Shown here one piece after another: positions 49,321 to 61,672 of a stretch of DNA of 64,000 nucleotides; positions within the stretch are counted from its first letter, which is position 1; each line of letters starts with the position of its first letter. The stretch comes from Rosellinia necatrix (lineage: Eukaryota > Ascomycota > Sordariomycetes > Xylariales > Xylariaceae). Below the pieces are notes generated by a model. It was not told the DNA's origin, ran no database searches, and saw nothing but the letters and a program-made list of their open reading frames with translations. The translations under genes and the position numbers were made by a program. The DNA is taken from contig JAGYVD010000003.1 in assembly GCA_021209875.1 (NCBI GenBank), positions 3,410,001-3,474,000 of the forward strand. The letters run 5' to 3'.

Positions 49321-50568
49321 ATGTTGTCCATCGTAATTCATCTACTCCATCTATTCGCGCTAATTGCTGCCACGCTTGCTTCCACGTCGCCTCTCTCTGA
49401 ACCACGCCCGTTCTCACATAGCGAGACGGCTAGTGCCTCGGACGGCATCTCCGTCGACCTTTTCGCCTCCTTAGAGCGTCTCTCTCGTCTCGTCGACATA
49501 GCCTACTGTGTGGGGACAACGGGCATCCGGCAGCCGTTCTCATGCCTTTCGCGATGCAAGGACTTCCCGTCGCTTGAGCTTGTGGCGACCTGGAATACGG
49601 GTGTGTTGCTTAGCGATAGTTGCGGCTATCTTGCCCTCGACCATGGCACAGCGCCGTCTACTACCGAATTGCTTCCCGCGCGGCAAGGGGGAGAGCAGAC
49701 ATACCGGACAGCCAAAGGTGCTATCATCGTTGCGTTTCGGGGAACCTACAGCATAACGAATGCTGTCATCGATCTGAGCACTGTACCGCAAAAATACGTA
49801 CCCTATCCGCCCCCGGATGATGGAGACGGGCCATCGACTAGAGAGCCGGAGCATGCGTGCACTAATTGCACCGTGCATATGGGATTTCTCTTGTCATGGC
49901 AGATCGCCAGACAGACTGTGTTGCCACAACTGAAGCGCCTCCATGAGCAATACCCCAACTACTCTATTCACGTGACTGGCCATAGCCTGGGCGGCGCCGT
50001 GGGTGCGCTCGCGGCGTTGGAGATGAAAATCATTCTTGGGTGGGAGAACATAATCGTAACGACGTTCGGCGAGCCGCGGGTTGGGAACTTGGAGTTTATC
50101 AAATACCTAAACATGGCATTTGACCTTCAGGACCAAGGGAACGACCCTGAACGGCGTGCATACCGACGGATTACCCACGTTGATGACCCGGTCCCGCTGC
50201 TTCCCCTCTCCGAATGGGGGTACAGGCCTCACGGCGGCGAATTATTCATCTCCAAACCCGAACTATCTCCCAGGCCGTCGGACATCCGTCCATGTGCAGG
50301 AGACGATGATCCTGATTGCATCGCTGGTAGAGATGGGGACCAGCAGGCACGTCGGATTGGAAATGCCATTTCCAAGGGAAACTCGCCGAAGGACGCGGAT
50401 GTTTTGTCGAGTGGAATATGGCATCTGCCCGCGCGCTTGCGACTATGGGAGTTGCTTTTTGCGCATCGCGATTACTTTTGGAGGCTGGGCCTTTGCATCC
50501 CTGGTGGCGACCCGTTCGATTGGGGCAGGGATAGGTATCCTGCCATGACAATGAATGATGAGTTGTGA
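49321..50568 (+). CDS. Secreted class 3 (triacylglycerol-type) lipase
   Basis: Alpha/beta-hydrolase of the fungal lipase 3 family; 415 residues in one exon. I chose the ATG at 49321 because it starts a signal peptide (MLSIVIHLLHLFALIAATLA), although the frame is open further upstream. Family features: VDIAYCVG near the N-terminus, AIIVAFRGT (oxyanion strand), the nucleophile elbow VTGHSLGGAVGALAALEM with Ser at about residue 222, TFGEPRVGNLEF, THVDDPVPLLPL with the catalytic Asp, and YRPHGGELFIS with the likely catalytic His. Cysteines in FSCLSRC, ACTNC and RPCAGDDDPDC fit disulfides in a secreted enzyme. Substrate unknown; feruloyl esterase-type activity is an alternative in this family. Confidence 0.9.
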   Translation: MLSIVIHLLHLFALIAATLASTSPLSEPRPFSHSETASASDGISVDLFASLERLSRLVDIAYCVGTTGIRQPFSCLSRCKDFPSLELVATWNTGVLLSDSCGYLALDHGTAPSTTELLPARQGGEQTYRTAKGAIIVAFRGTYSITNAVIDLSTVPQKYVPYPPPDDGDGPSTREPEHACTNCTVHMGFLLSWQIARQTVLPQLKRLHEQYPNYSIHVTGHSLGGAVGALAALEMKIILGWENIIVTTFGEPRVGNLEFIKYLNMAFDLQDQGNDPERRAYRRITHVDDPVPLLPLSEWGYRPHGGELFISKPELSPRPSDIRPCAGDDDPDCIAGRDGDQQARRIGNAISKGNSPKDADVLSSGIWHLPARLRLWELLFAHRDYFWRLGLCIPGGDPFDWGRDRYPAMTMNDEL

Positions 50569-53300
50569 AGCCCATACCTGGTTGCTGTGATCCTACACAG
50601 TTCAGCTTGTACATCAGCTTGCCCTGTTCTTGAAAAGCTCGGCGTTCTTGGAGGACGGCGCATGAGATGCATGGGTTCTTCGGTGTCAAAAGCCAGTGCG
50701 AACCCTTGATTTTGAATTAATAGTTCCGCCGTGGTGAGTCACCTCGGTCGACTTCGGTAGTTCACCCGATACCGTTACAATATGGAAGTAACTCAAGTCT
50801 AACCGATAGGCTGTTTGCACACACCGTCCTAAGGCATGCTTCCTACCTAGTTGGATTTGTTGTTGTCCTCTTTATGTTTACCCTATTACTGTATCTATTA
50901 CCACAAACTTGACCATCTACCTAGGTATTCGCTAACGTGTGTCATGCTCTAACTTTCCTACTCCGTAAAATCTATACCAAGATCTAAATTCTATAATTCC
51001 GATAGCAACTGTGGCTATAGGAGTAGTGATTGGCAGGGGCAAATACCATCTCGGTCACTTCCGGGTTCTTACCCGCCAGTTCCAGGCGATTCGGCAGCGC
51101 CTGTATGACACCTGTTCTCTCGTGGGACAAGTTCGCGATCGGACAAGGGCAGTTGCCAGCACAGCCCTCGCCCTTGGTCTCACAACTTTAAGGGCGACTG
51201 GCCGACTGGCCGGGCCCAGACCTTGTGATAAGACCCTGAGAATGATATTGGCAAATGGTGGGGCCCTACCCTTATCGACAGCCTCCTAACCTGGTAACAA
51301 AATAGTCGGGGGTGATCGCTGCAGGGCCACACGCGCTCGAACACTGCCGAAAGGGGTCTCTCGATGCATTTTTAAGATGGTTTAGGTACCTGGTGCCTGG
51401 GTGCGCATGCTTCTTGCAAGTAGACGGTTGACCACGCTCGATTATTGTGCGCAAGAAGTCGGTGTAATGCTGGCTGGATTCGTCGGGGCCAACCTAGCTA
51501 GACCGCATCTTCTGCTCTGGGGGGCCATGTTTCCCTCGTCCGGTTGTGTCTTGTTCATGATTAAAACAAAATACTACGTATAAATATAGTGCAAGAGATG
51601 CCCTTCCCACTGCAGCAAAGTACCTAGGTAAGCGGGCTATGCTAGGGCTCTTTACAAAGACTAATTCTTGAGGGTGAGGCATGACTAGGTGGTGGTTGAA
51701 TAGGGGACACTGCCAGCCTATGAATTGCTTAAAATCACTTGTAATCTCTACCTAGGTATTAGGCCACTCGGAAAGAAACAGGGCCCCACTCTTAGACGGA
51801 TGATAGTGGGGATAGAGCCATGAACAATTTAGCGATGGAACTTGAGAGAACAATAAGGGTCGGAAGAAAAAAAAAAAAAAAAAAACGGTCTCGGCGAAGA
51901 TGCAGTGCTTCTCAGTCCAGACTCAACAATTACTGCCACTGTTTTGGGAGCGAGGGGCAAAAGGCGGTATATGGTAGCTAACTTACCGCCATGTGGAAGC
52001 TGCGGCTACACAGATGCTACTTATCTCTGGTATCTACTTACCTACCTAGGTACTAGGTAGGCACCCAAGGCGCCTAAAGGTAGTTGTAGTTATCTCGATG
52101 CTGTATCTTAATACCTACTGTAGCTAAGTAGGCATCCTGGTAACTACCTGCCTGATTATGATGTAGGTAACTACCTAGGTAAGCATTGTAGGTACCAAGA
52201 GGCACAGATAATCATAACTATCTACCTACCTAGGCACGCAGTTGCTGCACAGGTTAGGGATGAACATGTGCCTGCTTGGATCAGTAACACTGGTCAAGGC
52301 GAAGAGATTGGGATTTGTTTATTTGTTTATTGGCCTGCCCCATCTTGTGCTGTTCAGTGAGAAGACCTAGCCTAGCCTAGCCTTGCTCCGGTATCTACTG
52401 AGAGTCGAGGTGAGGGACCCAACCCACTTGGCGTGGGTTGAGAAATGAGGGGCAATCTTTGGAGCCCAACTTTGGATAAGAACCCTGTCTGGTTTGGCTT
52501 TGCGTAAGGGTAAGTGGGGTAAGCAAGACAACGCAGGCGATTGATGGTCGACTGACTGACTGACTGTCCGCCTGCCTGCCTGCGTTCCTTCCTTGAGAGT
52601 CTGCCTACAATACATAGGGAGAGGTAGGTGTAGGTAGGGAAGGGAAACCGTGCTTGCTTTTGGTATGGCTGAAGTACAACTGGGCATATCATGAAGTTTG
52701 TTGTAGGGCAACTGCCTAGGTAGGCTACCTACACCTGCGTAGGTATCGACGTACAACCTTATGTACCTTTGTCCTTCTTCTCCCTGGCTGATCCTCATTG
52801 TCCGCATAGCGCAAATGACCAATGATGCCTTTGTGCTGTCATTCCATGGTGGCAGCCAGTAGTGCCGGAAGGTGCTGAAACTTCATAGAAGAAAAGATAC
52901 GTACCCCGTACCTACCTTGCCCTTCCATTTGATAGTACCTACCTACTTTCCCTACAATTGCAGGCCTTAGTACCCTTAGTAGGTACCCTTAGTAGGTAGT
53001 ACCTTATGCCTAGTGCCTCACGCACACAGTCTCTAAACGCACGAGCCAAGCGCAAGTGGGCTAGGCGGGTCGTCTGGCTTGGGGGCTGCTTCTCCTCCCG
53101 CACCCAGACTTCGTTCATTTTGAATGTTCATAGTTGATCTGATTTCTTGTAAACAATCACTCTTGCACACCTTTCGCATCTCTTGTTAACCCCCAATCCA
53201 ACACCAATATCAACACAAATCCACGCCAGCCCTGTCTACTCTTCTATACGCCGCCCTCTAACACCCAAAAACCATCCTTGTTTTCTTAGATTCATCCAAC
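50569..53300. other. Intergenic 2.7 kb before the 14-3-3 gene
   Basis: No supported gene. A poly(A) run lies at about 51868-51885, CCTAGGTA-type repeats at 52030-52240 and 52710-52750, and TGACTGACTGACTG near 52553. From about 53100 on, a CT- and CA-rich leader precedes the 14-3-3 start codon. Confidence 0.55.
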
Positions 53301-54561
53301 ATGACCACCGAGGTAAGTTCAGCCCTCCCCTTTCTATAATGCCCGTCTGTCGCCGCTTTCGACCGGCTTGGCCTCGGACTGGCCCTTCGCGCGGCTTTCC
53401 AGCCAATGTCCTATTGCATATGATCATATGCCCCGAAGCCCTCATTGCACGCAGAAAGCAATCATTTGAACGTGTACTAACATGGCTGGTCCTGCTATAG
53501 CGCGAGAGGTATGTGCCGGCCCGGCGCCCAGCGCGATCTGATCGCTCCCCCCTCCCTTCCCCATTCAGCCTTCTCATGCTGGCTGGTTCTGGTTCTAACC
53601 GCTCTATCGTAACAGCAAGACTTTCCTCGCTCGCCTTTGCGAGCAGGCCGAGCGCTACGATGAGATGGTGACTTACATGAAGGAGGTCGCCAAACTTGGT
53701 GGCGAGCTCAGTGTTGACGAGCGCAACCTGCTCTCTGTTGCCTACAAGAACGTTGTCGGTACCCGCCGTGCTTCATGGCGCATTATCTCCTCGATTGAGC
53801 AGAAGGAGGAATCAAAGGGGTCTGATAAGCACGTCGGCACTATTCGCGAGTACCGAAACAAGATTGAGACTGAGCTCGAGAAAGTATGCCAAGACGTTCT
53901 TGATGTTTTGGACGACAGCCTTATTCCCAATGCTGCCTCCGGCGAGTCTAAGGTCTTTTATCACAAAATGTGTGTGCTCCTCTACCCATAAGCACAAGTT
54001 GACCACCAGGGGCCATTGCTAATGATGGCGGCGCACATATAGGAAGGGAGACTACCATCGCTACCTTGCGGAGTTTGCCTCCGGAGAGAAGCGCAAGGTT
54101 GCCGCTACTGCTGCTCATGAAGCATACAAGGTGAGTCCCCTGTAGACCGTGTCTCCCATTAGAATATTGCTTTTATTGGAATCTCTAACCATTATTACCA
54201 GAGCGCGACTGATGTTGCCCAAACCGAACTCACCCCCACACATCCCATCCGCTTGGGTCTCGCGCTTAACTTTTCTGTCTTCTACTACGAGATTCTCAAC
54301 TCACCCGACCGCGCTTGCCATCTCGCCAAGCAAGCTTTCGATGACGCCATTGCTGAGCTTGATTCGTTGTCGGAGGAGTCATACCGCGACAGCACCCTCA
54401 TTATGCAGCTGCTCCGAGACAATTTGACCTTGTGGACGTCATCGGACAGCACCGAAGGCGAGGGTGCCCCGGCCCAGGAGGCTCCTAAGGAGGAGAAACC
54501 CGCGGAGGAGGTCGAGAAGCCTAAAGAGGAGGCCGCTCCCGCCCCCGCTCCCGAGTCCTAG
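53301..54561 (+). CDS. 14-3-3 family phosphoserine/threonine-binding adaptor
   Basis: Dimeric all-helical adaptor binding phosphorylated client proteins. Five exons: 53301-53312, 53501-53508 (8 nt), 53616-53969, 54043-54130 and 54202-54561; 273 residues. The start reads [20 protein letters not shown], which needs the 8-nt microexon (CGCGAGAG), bounded by AG and GT. Signature motifs: [37 protein letters not shown] (14-3-3 signature 1), [14 protein letters not shown] (with the ligand-binding Arg-Tyr), [20 protein letters not shown] and [18 protein letters not shown] (signature 2). The acidic/Pro tail [18 protein letters not shown] is variable among paralogues. Identity secure; which fungal paralogue it is, I cannot tell. 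Confidence 0.96.
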
Positions 54562-56007
54562 ACGGCACCCTTTTGATATCTGCTTGTCTCAGCTGTAGTT
54601 GCATGCTCCAGGAGCCTCATGGGCGGCTTGAGTTTCGTCGATACCCAGCTGGCGAAGGATTCGCGGCATTTGGTCGGGAGGGATGGTCGGGAGTTGGTCT
54701 GACGGCAGGGCTGGAAAATGCGAGCTATGATTTCCCTATGGCGCCTCTCCCTCGTCAATGATCTTGTCGGTAGAGGGGGCTGCACCTTGACTATGCCTAT
54801 CTACTTCACTCAACATACGTACACCCTAAGCTCTGGCCTGGACGCGCTTGGTGTGTGCTAGGCGAGGATAGGGTCACGTCCGAGGTCATGTGGACACCTT
54901 TTCTTTTATCGTTTCTTTCCTTGTGTCTGATGATGTTGGGAGATATTTGCACTTTCCTTTGCTTGGTCACCACACACACAGCCTGTCAACGCCGACTAGC
55001 GTGGTTTCTGCAATGGCCCTTGAGAGCCTGGGACAAGAATCTCGCCCAGGTGGAAATCCCAACTGGTTATGGTAGAGTTTAGATTCTTGTGAGGTAGAGC
55101 CAGCCCCCAGGCTCCGGTCGAGCACAGCTAGACTTGGACAGAACCAGTATACGATGTGATGTGCGCAGCACTACACATGCATCCCCGCAGATGATACGGC
55201 TTTGACCACACCCATAAATAAAAATGAAAAACTTCAGAGCATACACAGACTCGGATAACATGTAGTAACTGTGGGATTCGGCCGTAGAGAGCGAAATCTG
55301 CCTCGACTCTGCGACATGGTCTCCCGCAGATCTTGTCTTTCACATTGTGACCTTGGTGGTATGCCATTTCGGTGATTTGTCTACCAATCTTAAGTATATG
55401 GCACTTACACGTTGCAGAGCCTTGTCGGCTAGTCGGGTGCCAACATATCCGATCCTTTCCTTACCTTCCGATTTCTTTCTTTCTTTCTTTTTTTTCTTCT
55501 TTTTTTTTATTGTCTCCCTCTCGTCGTGTTTATAACTTTTTATATATTTATAACTAGTTATATTAACTATGTATTTATTATTATTATTATGAAAAATTTT
55601 TTTAAACATATATTCCGGTTATTAAGTACATCGTCATACATTTGTTTTACCCTTTACCAGTCAGGTTGTCTCAGTTGGTTACCCTTTCCATTTTCAATTT
55701 GTAGGGCTGACCGACGGACCGAGACTAACTGATACACCAGTGATCACCTACCTTAATGGGTAGACAAGTAACCATAACCCACAAGACAGCCCCAGACGTA
55801 TACGTCACTGGCTCCTGGGATTTATCTGTAACGGTCAACTGTACTTGCCGAAGGAAAAAAAAAAAAAAAAGGACAGCACCACACCACTACTTCTGCTCGA
55901 CCAAGACAATTGTGCACAGCCGAGATCGCTGATTTCCTCCCCTACTAGCATGCGCGACTTCTATCTGCATACACCTCCACGTACTGCTGCTATCCTGCTA
56001 TTCCGGC
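54562..56007. other. Intergenic between 14-3-3 and synaptojanin-type gene
   Basis: 1.4 kb. The first 500 bases are probably 14-3-3 3' UTR. At 55480-55640 is a strongly AT-rich block with a pyrimidine tract (TTTCTTTCTTTC), and at 55855-55870 a poly(A) run. Minus- and plus-strand ORFs across the pyrimidine tract are low-complexity artefacts. Confidence 0.55.
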
Positions 56008-59000
56008 ATGGATCAGTATCAGTACCCGTCCACCACCACTCGAAGCGTCCCTGCTGCTTCACCGGGCCCCGATAAGTCCAGCCAGCTCTTGATCCGCGAC
56101 TATCCTCACCGAGCCATCGCCATAGTCACGGGTTCCCATGCCCTCGTTTTTCGATATTCGGCCACTGGCGAGGCCGTCGCCGATGGTCCGCTCGCCTCCG
56201 CTGCCTCGTCGCGGGCCCGCGGTGGCGGCGAGCCCCCAGCTTCGAAGTGCATGGTCGAGTTCTCGCCCGTGTCGCGAAAACTGCTGACTGACTTTCGGCC
56301 CCTGATTCCTCGCCCCATATACGGAACATTGGGTCTTGTGTCGATCGATCGGGATGTGTTCCTGAGTGTGATCACGCACGCATCGCGTGTAGCGACCTTG
56401 CGTCCGGGCGAAACGGTCGAGAAGATCGTGTCTGTCGAGTTCTTCTGCCTCAACACCGCCAAGTACGACCACGTCATCTCTCTGAGCCCGTACGAGAGCG
56501 AGAATTCAGACATCGCACCAGCCTACGGCCCAAACCTAGGTCGCCAGGAAGGCGAGATGGAGTATCCATACCAAGAACTACAAAAGCTGCTCAGCAACGG
56601 AAGCTTTTATTATAGTACCGACTTCGATCTTACGAATAGACTACAAGATAGGTCAGTCTACCCATCCACCGCGTCGTTGAAAGCTGGGGCATGGGGAATG
56701 GCCACATGTCGCCACGGCTATCCTGGTTCCCTGCTTACCTCCTCCCAGGCCTGTAGATTCGGACACGTTTGACATCGACAACTTTGACGATGCTTTCCTG
56801 TGGAATTCGTTCATGATCAACCCGCTCGTCCAATTCAGATCCCGTCTTGTGGCGCATGAACGCGAGGCCTTGGATGCATCACGAATTTTGACCTCTGCTA
56901 TACGAGGATTCTGCCTGACCATGACAATACCCCAAGCTGCTGCACCATTACGCGATTCCAAATCTGGGCTTCCTTCTTACCTCACCGTTATCTCGCGTCT
57001 GTCGTGCAAGAGGGCGGGCACTCGTTTTAACAGTCGCGGAATCGACGACGATGGCCACGTGGCAAATTTTGTAGAGACTGAGACTATATTTTGGAGCCCA
57101 TCCGGCATCCTTTTCTCCTACGCCCAGGTTCGCGGCTCTGTTCCCGTGTTCTGGGAGCAGAGCGCCGGGCTTATTCCCGGCCAGCAAAAGATTGCTATAA
57201 CCCGTTCCGCGGACGGGACGCAGCCCGCATTCAATAAACATTTTGGGGAGCTCGAAAAAACATATGGTGCCGTCCACATTGTTAACTTGCTCAGCGCAGC
57301 GAAGCCCGGCGAAGCCGAGCTCACGCAGTTATTCCGGTATGGCGTAAAACATTGCCCTCTAAGCCATCCGAACCAAGCGAATTCTTCGGACCACGCTCTA
57401 TTGCGAGAGACGGAGTACGATTTCCACGCCGAAACCAAGGCTGCTGGATATGAAGCGGCGAAGGAGATCCGTCGGTATATCGGAAACTCTGCCGACGGGT
57501 TCGCATACTACCTAGCTCAGCGGACCGATGATATGATAGATTTCACGAACGAATCGAATAACGATGCCAGAATAGTGGTTGTCCTGCAGCAAGAAGGTGT
57601 CTTTCGGACGAATTGCCTGGACTGCCTGGACAGAACAAATCTAATCCAGACGCTCATTTCGCAGATGGCTGTGGAGGCATTTCTCAGCCATCGGGGCCAA
57701 TATGCTGCTTCTGATTTTTGGATGAGGCACTCCACGCTTTGGGCCGACAATGGTGACGCTCTTTCAAGAATATATGCAGGGACCGGTGCCTTGAAGTCGT
57801 CCTTTACAAGACATGGGAAAATGTCCTTGGCTGGTGCTTTCGCAGACGCCCGCAAAAGCGCAACAAGGCTCTACATCAATAATTTTGCCGATAAAGCTAG
57901 ACAGAACACAATAGATATGTTACTGGGGAGGCTGGTGGGCCAGGCGCCTGTCCATCTCGTTGACCCCATTAGTGACTTCGTCGCGATGGAACTTGGCAAG
58001 CGTGGCTCCGAGTTCTCTTCGACCGAGTCTATCGCTCTGTGAGTTCGGGTCAATTGCACGATTACCTGGGGCATTTCAATGCTAATATCCAACAGTTGGG
58101 TTGGTACCTTCAATCTGAACGGGCGCACCAATGGGGTTGACGAGGACTTATCGCCCTGGCTTTGGCCACAAGAGCTCGGTACGGTAAAACCTGAAATCTT
58201 CGCCGTGGGATTCCAGGAGATAGTCGAGTTAAGTGCTCAGCAAATAATGAACAGCGATCCTACAAGAAAACAGCAATGGGAAAAGGCCATTAATAAGACA
58301 CTAAATACCCGTGTCGAGGAAACCGGGGGGGAGAGGTATGTTCTACTACGAAGCGGACAGCTAGTAGGCGCTGCCCTGTGCATTTTCGTCAAGGCTTCGG
58401 TGCTTCCCAAAATTAAAAACGTCGAGGGTAGTGTCAAAAAAACTGGCTTGTCAGGCATTGCCGGAAACAAGGGTGCTGTGGCTATCAGGATGGAGTACGC
58501 AAGCACGCAGCTATGCTTTGTCACGGCTCATCTGGCTGCTGGATTTGCCAATTATGACGAAAGGAACAGAGATTACGCTACTATTCACCGCGGATTAAGG
58601 TTTCAGAGAAACCGAGGCATTGATGACCACGGTAGGTCACATTCTGTTCGATTTTGGTCTGGGCTAATAACTCATAAGATACCGTCATATGGATGGGCGA
58701 TTTTAACTACCGCATCGGTTTATCTCATGAGAGGGCTATGGACCTGGTCAAGCAACAAGACCTAGAAAAGCTTTATGAGAATGACCAGGTACGTCGACAC
58801 ACTCACATCATCAAAAATTCTCGTATTCACATTTCAAAGCTGAACCTACAAATGGTTGCTGGCCTCTCTTTCCAATACTATTCAGAAGCCATGATTACGT
58901 TTATGCCCACTTATAAGTTTGACGTTGGTACGGATCGATATGATACCTCGTGAGTCTTCTCCCGTAAAAACTATAACTTGTACTTATAGCCCTCTAGCGA

Positions 59001-60345
59001 AAAAGCACGTATCCCCGCCTGGACAGATCGCATTCTACGCAAAGGTACAAATATCAGGCAACTATCATATAATTCTGCGCCGCTTCGATTTTCCGATCAC
59101 CGTCCTGTATTTGCGACATTCCAATGTACCGTGAACATTGTGGACGAAGCCGTCCGCCAACTCATCAGCCGTCAGCTATATGAGCAACGCAAAGCCGAAG
59201 TGGGACACACAGCAACATCTCTAGACGTAGAGGATTCAGAAGATGACGAGGATCTCATTGGGTACGATCCAGTCGAACCGGGTCTTCCCCCAGCTAGCTC
59301 AGATCAGCAGAGATGGTGGCTTGAAAATGGGAAGATGGCTAAATCCACGGTTGCTCCACCCAATTCGACAAACGCGGGTGGCGATTATTCCCCAGTCATG
59401 TTGAACCCCAATCGTCCATCGAACCCGTTTGGCGTTACCGAGGAGCCTGACTGGGTTGCGGTGCCCCGGGCTTCGCGCGGATCAAGGCTATCGTCATTTT
59501 CATCTAGCATTTCTAGCTCTCCGTACGAGCACATCAACCATTCAACTCTCCTATCTACGTCTGCCTCTGGCTCCGTGTCCAGGAAACTCCCTCCTGCGTT
59601 GGAGCCCACGCCATCTTCCGCCAGGATTGGTAGGATTAGTGTAAACAACGAGCCGGCCACTACCATGGACCAAAAAAACGATGCCCCGCCTCCTCCACCC
59701 CCTCGAAGGCAGACCAATGCATCTACAGTTCGGTCGTCGGGTATTTCATCGACCTCGGCCCCCCTACCAGTTCCGCAGACATCAAGGGCCAGCTTGTTTA
59801 TAGCACAACCTAGGGCGATATCATCGTCCTCACAGGCATCTATTGGATCTTCTAAAACCCCTCCCCCGGTCGCCAAAAAACCTGCTCATCTCACGACGAC
59901 ATTACCTGTGAGCCCGTCATCTTCCGAGCCCAGCAACATCGGGTCGCTCGATGACCAACCACCAAGACCGCAGTTACCTCGCCGAACGACGAGCAATATT
60001 TCGGAGTTGACCTCGCGGCTTGAAGCCAGCGGGCCTGCGATACTGACGGGGGGCGTGCAGAAGATGAGGTCTAGTCAGCCCTCATCGGGGATATCCGGTC
60101 CGAATAGAGGGTTTACTTACCCGAACGCGCCAATGCCTTCAGGTGGTATAAATTTGCCTGGTCTAGGAATGGACGAACGAAAACCAGTTCTTCCTGTTAG
60201 AACACAGCAGCAGCAAGCTCAACCACCGTTGATAGCACAACCAAGGAAACCAGTTCCGCCTAAACCTAAGAAACCGCCGATAGACCTACTTGGGGCTGAG
60301 ATGGATGGTGAGATGAGCGGTTGGGAAACATTGAAGCCGAGTTAG
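56008..60345 (+). CDS. Synaptojanin-like phosphoinositide phosphatase (Sac1 plus 5-phosphatase, Inp51/52/53 type)
   Basis: Dual-domain phosphatase for PI(4,5)P2 and monophosphoinositides, acting in endocytosis and actin organisation. Six exons: 56008-56651, 56749-58038, 58096-58631, 58679-58788, 58840-58949 and 58998-60345; 1345 residues, all junctions in phase. The Sac domain (about residues 20-600) has RPIYGTLGLVSIDRDVFL and the catalytic NCLDCLDRTN (CX5R). The 5-phosphatase domain follows (WVGTFNLNGR, FAVGFQEIVEL, GIAGNKGAVAIRM, VTAHLAAG, WMGDFNYRIGL, SEKARIPAWTDRIL, FSDHRPVFATF). The tail is Pro/Ser-rich and disordered with SH3-ligand-like runs (PPPPPPRRQ, RKPVPPKPKKPP), as in yeast Inp52/53. 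All catalytic motifs are intact. Confidence 0.95.
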
Positions 60346-61672
60346 CAGTGATGCTCGGGAGTACAAAACTGGTATTAAGAGGTAAGCAAGCGTCTGGTAT
60401 CGGCAAGGCACGCGTCGGTTACTATATAGAAAACGGCGGGACAAGGTTTATGTGTTCCTCCTCTGTAGTGGTAGTTGGAACAGCACGAGGAACCTGTCAG
60501 CCTTAGGGCTAAGTGTGACTGAAACGCGATATTATTGATGCTGAGGCCCTGTTTTTTTTTTTTTTGGATCTCGCTATTATTGCCTTACCTTTGCGTGGTT
60601 GCCTTGGGTCTGGGGTCACTGTGAAGATGCATGAAATGGGCCTAGGCGTCTGATTAATGACAAATTGGCGATCCTGGATATCGATGGCTTCCACCTTCAC
60701 CATACCAGATCATGGCTAACTAAGCAGGTATATACCTGGTTACGCCGTTGCCGATATCGACCAGTCGTTTTAGGTAAGACATGTGGTGACGCTCGGTCCC
60801 TGCACAGTCGGCTGTTCAATATAACTCTGTGCATAGAAAGCCGATCCCCAGTTCGCGCCCAGTTCGAGTGTAGTGTACCAGGCGGCTTGCTTATTAGCAC
60901 CGTCCGTCTTGGTACACTACACTACATACTACGTCCTTACTTGGGTAAGGTACTCGATAGGTCAGTCAGTAGGCATTGCCTACCGTCAGCCGAGCTAGGA
61001 CCGTTGCTATTCATTCCATGATTGACGTCACCCCAATTTGAAATTAGCAACCTCGATCTCGCTTAGCTACTTCTATTGACTGAAATTGCACGCCTCAATC
61101 TGGACCTCAGCCTGGACCTCTCTCTACCTTTGGGTATGCGCTTCCCTGGTGGGCATGTAGTTACTGCACGGTAGATGCCCAGATACACTACCTACCTGCC
61201 TGCTCGGTAAGGTACCTGGGCAAGCAGTCAGTCTCCTTGCAGTGCCTACCTAGGTAGTGTAGACGGATCCGCACAAGCACAACCTCCTAGCACGTTTTGG
61301 TGGCCTTACTCCCACATGACTCGCGGGGTCTCATCGCTCGATGGCCGCCAAGCGCTGGTAATTTCACTGTGGTATTAGTTGCAGATGAAACCGTACTGCG
61401 GTGTGGTGCACCACCGATCGGAGCGGGCGACTCAACTCACCTCCCGCATGGAAGCATAGCATACGCCGTCCTATCGCGAAGGACACTTCCTCGGAATCCG
61501 GGAGGGCCATTCGACTGGGGCCACGTGGGACGGACTCCCCGGGCGACGACGAGCGACGACGAGCGACGACGAGCGACGACGAGCGACGACGAGCGACGAC
61601 GAGCGAGACAGGCGCCGACGACAGCACGACACGCAACCCCATGCAAGCCTGGCAGGGCTTGCGAGGACGAAG
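60346..61672. other. Intergenic upstream of the unknown 61673 gene
   Basis: 1.3 kb. A poly(T) run is at 60551-60566 and TACCTAGGTA words are near 61190-61260. Open frames at 61297-61725 and on the minus strand cross a 10-bp minisatellite and are not supported as genes. The part from about 61400 may be 5' UTR or extra N-terminal coding for the next gene. Confidence 0.5.
61541..61610. repeat. 10-bp minisatellite (GAGCGACGAC)n
   Basis: Five perfect copies plus degenerate flanking units, ending 60 bases upstream of the 61673 ATG. Its period of ten makes every frame read Arg/Asp/Glu or Ser/Val/Ala strings. Seen directly. Confidence 0.92.

Noticed and set aside
55340..55609. Minus-strand ORF with a Lys-rich run
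   Set aside because: Produced by the pyrimidine tract and AT-rich block; low complexity without a gene context.
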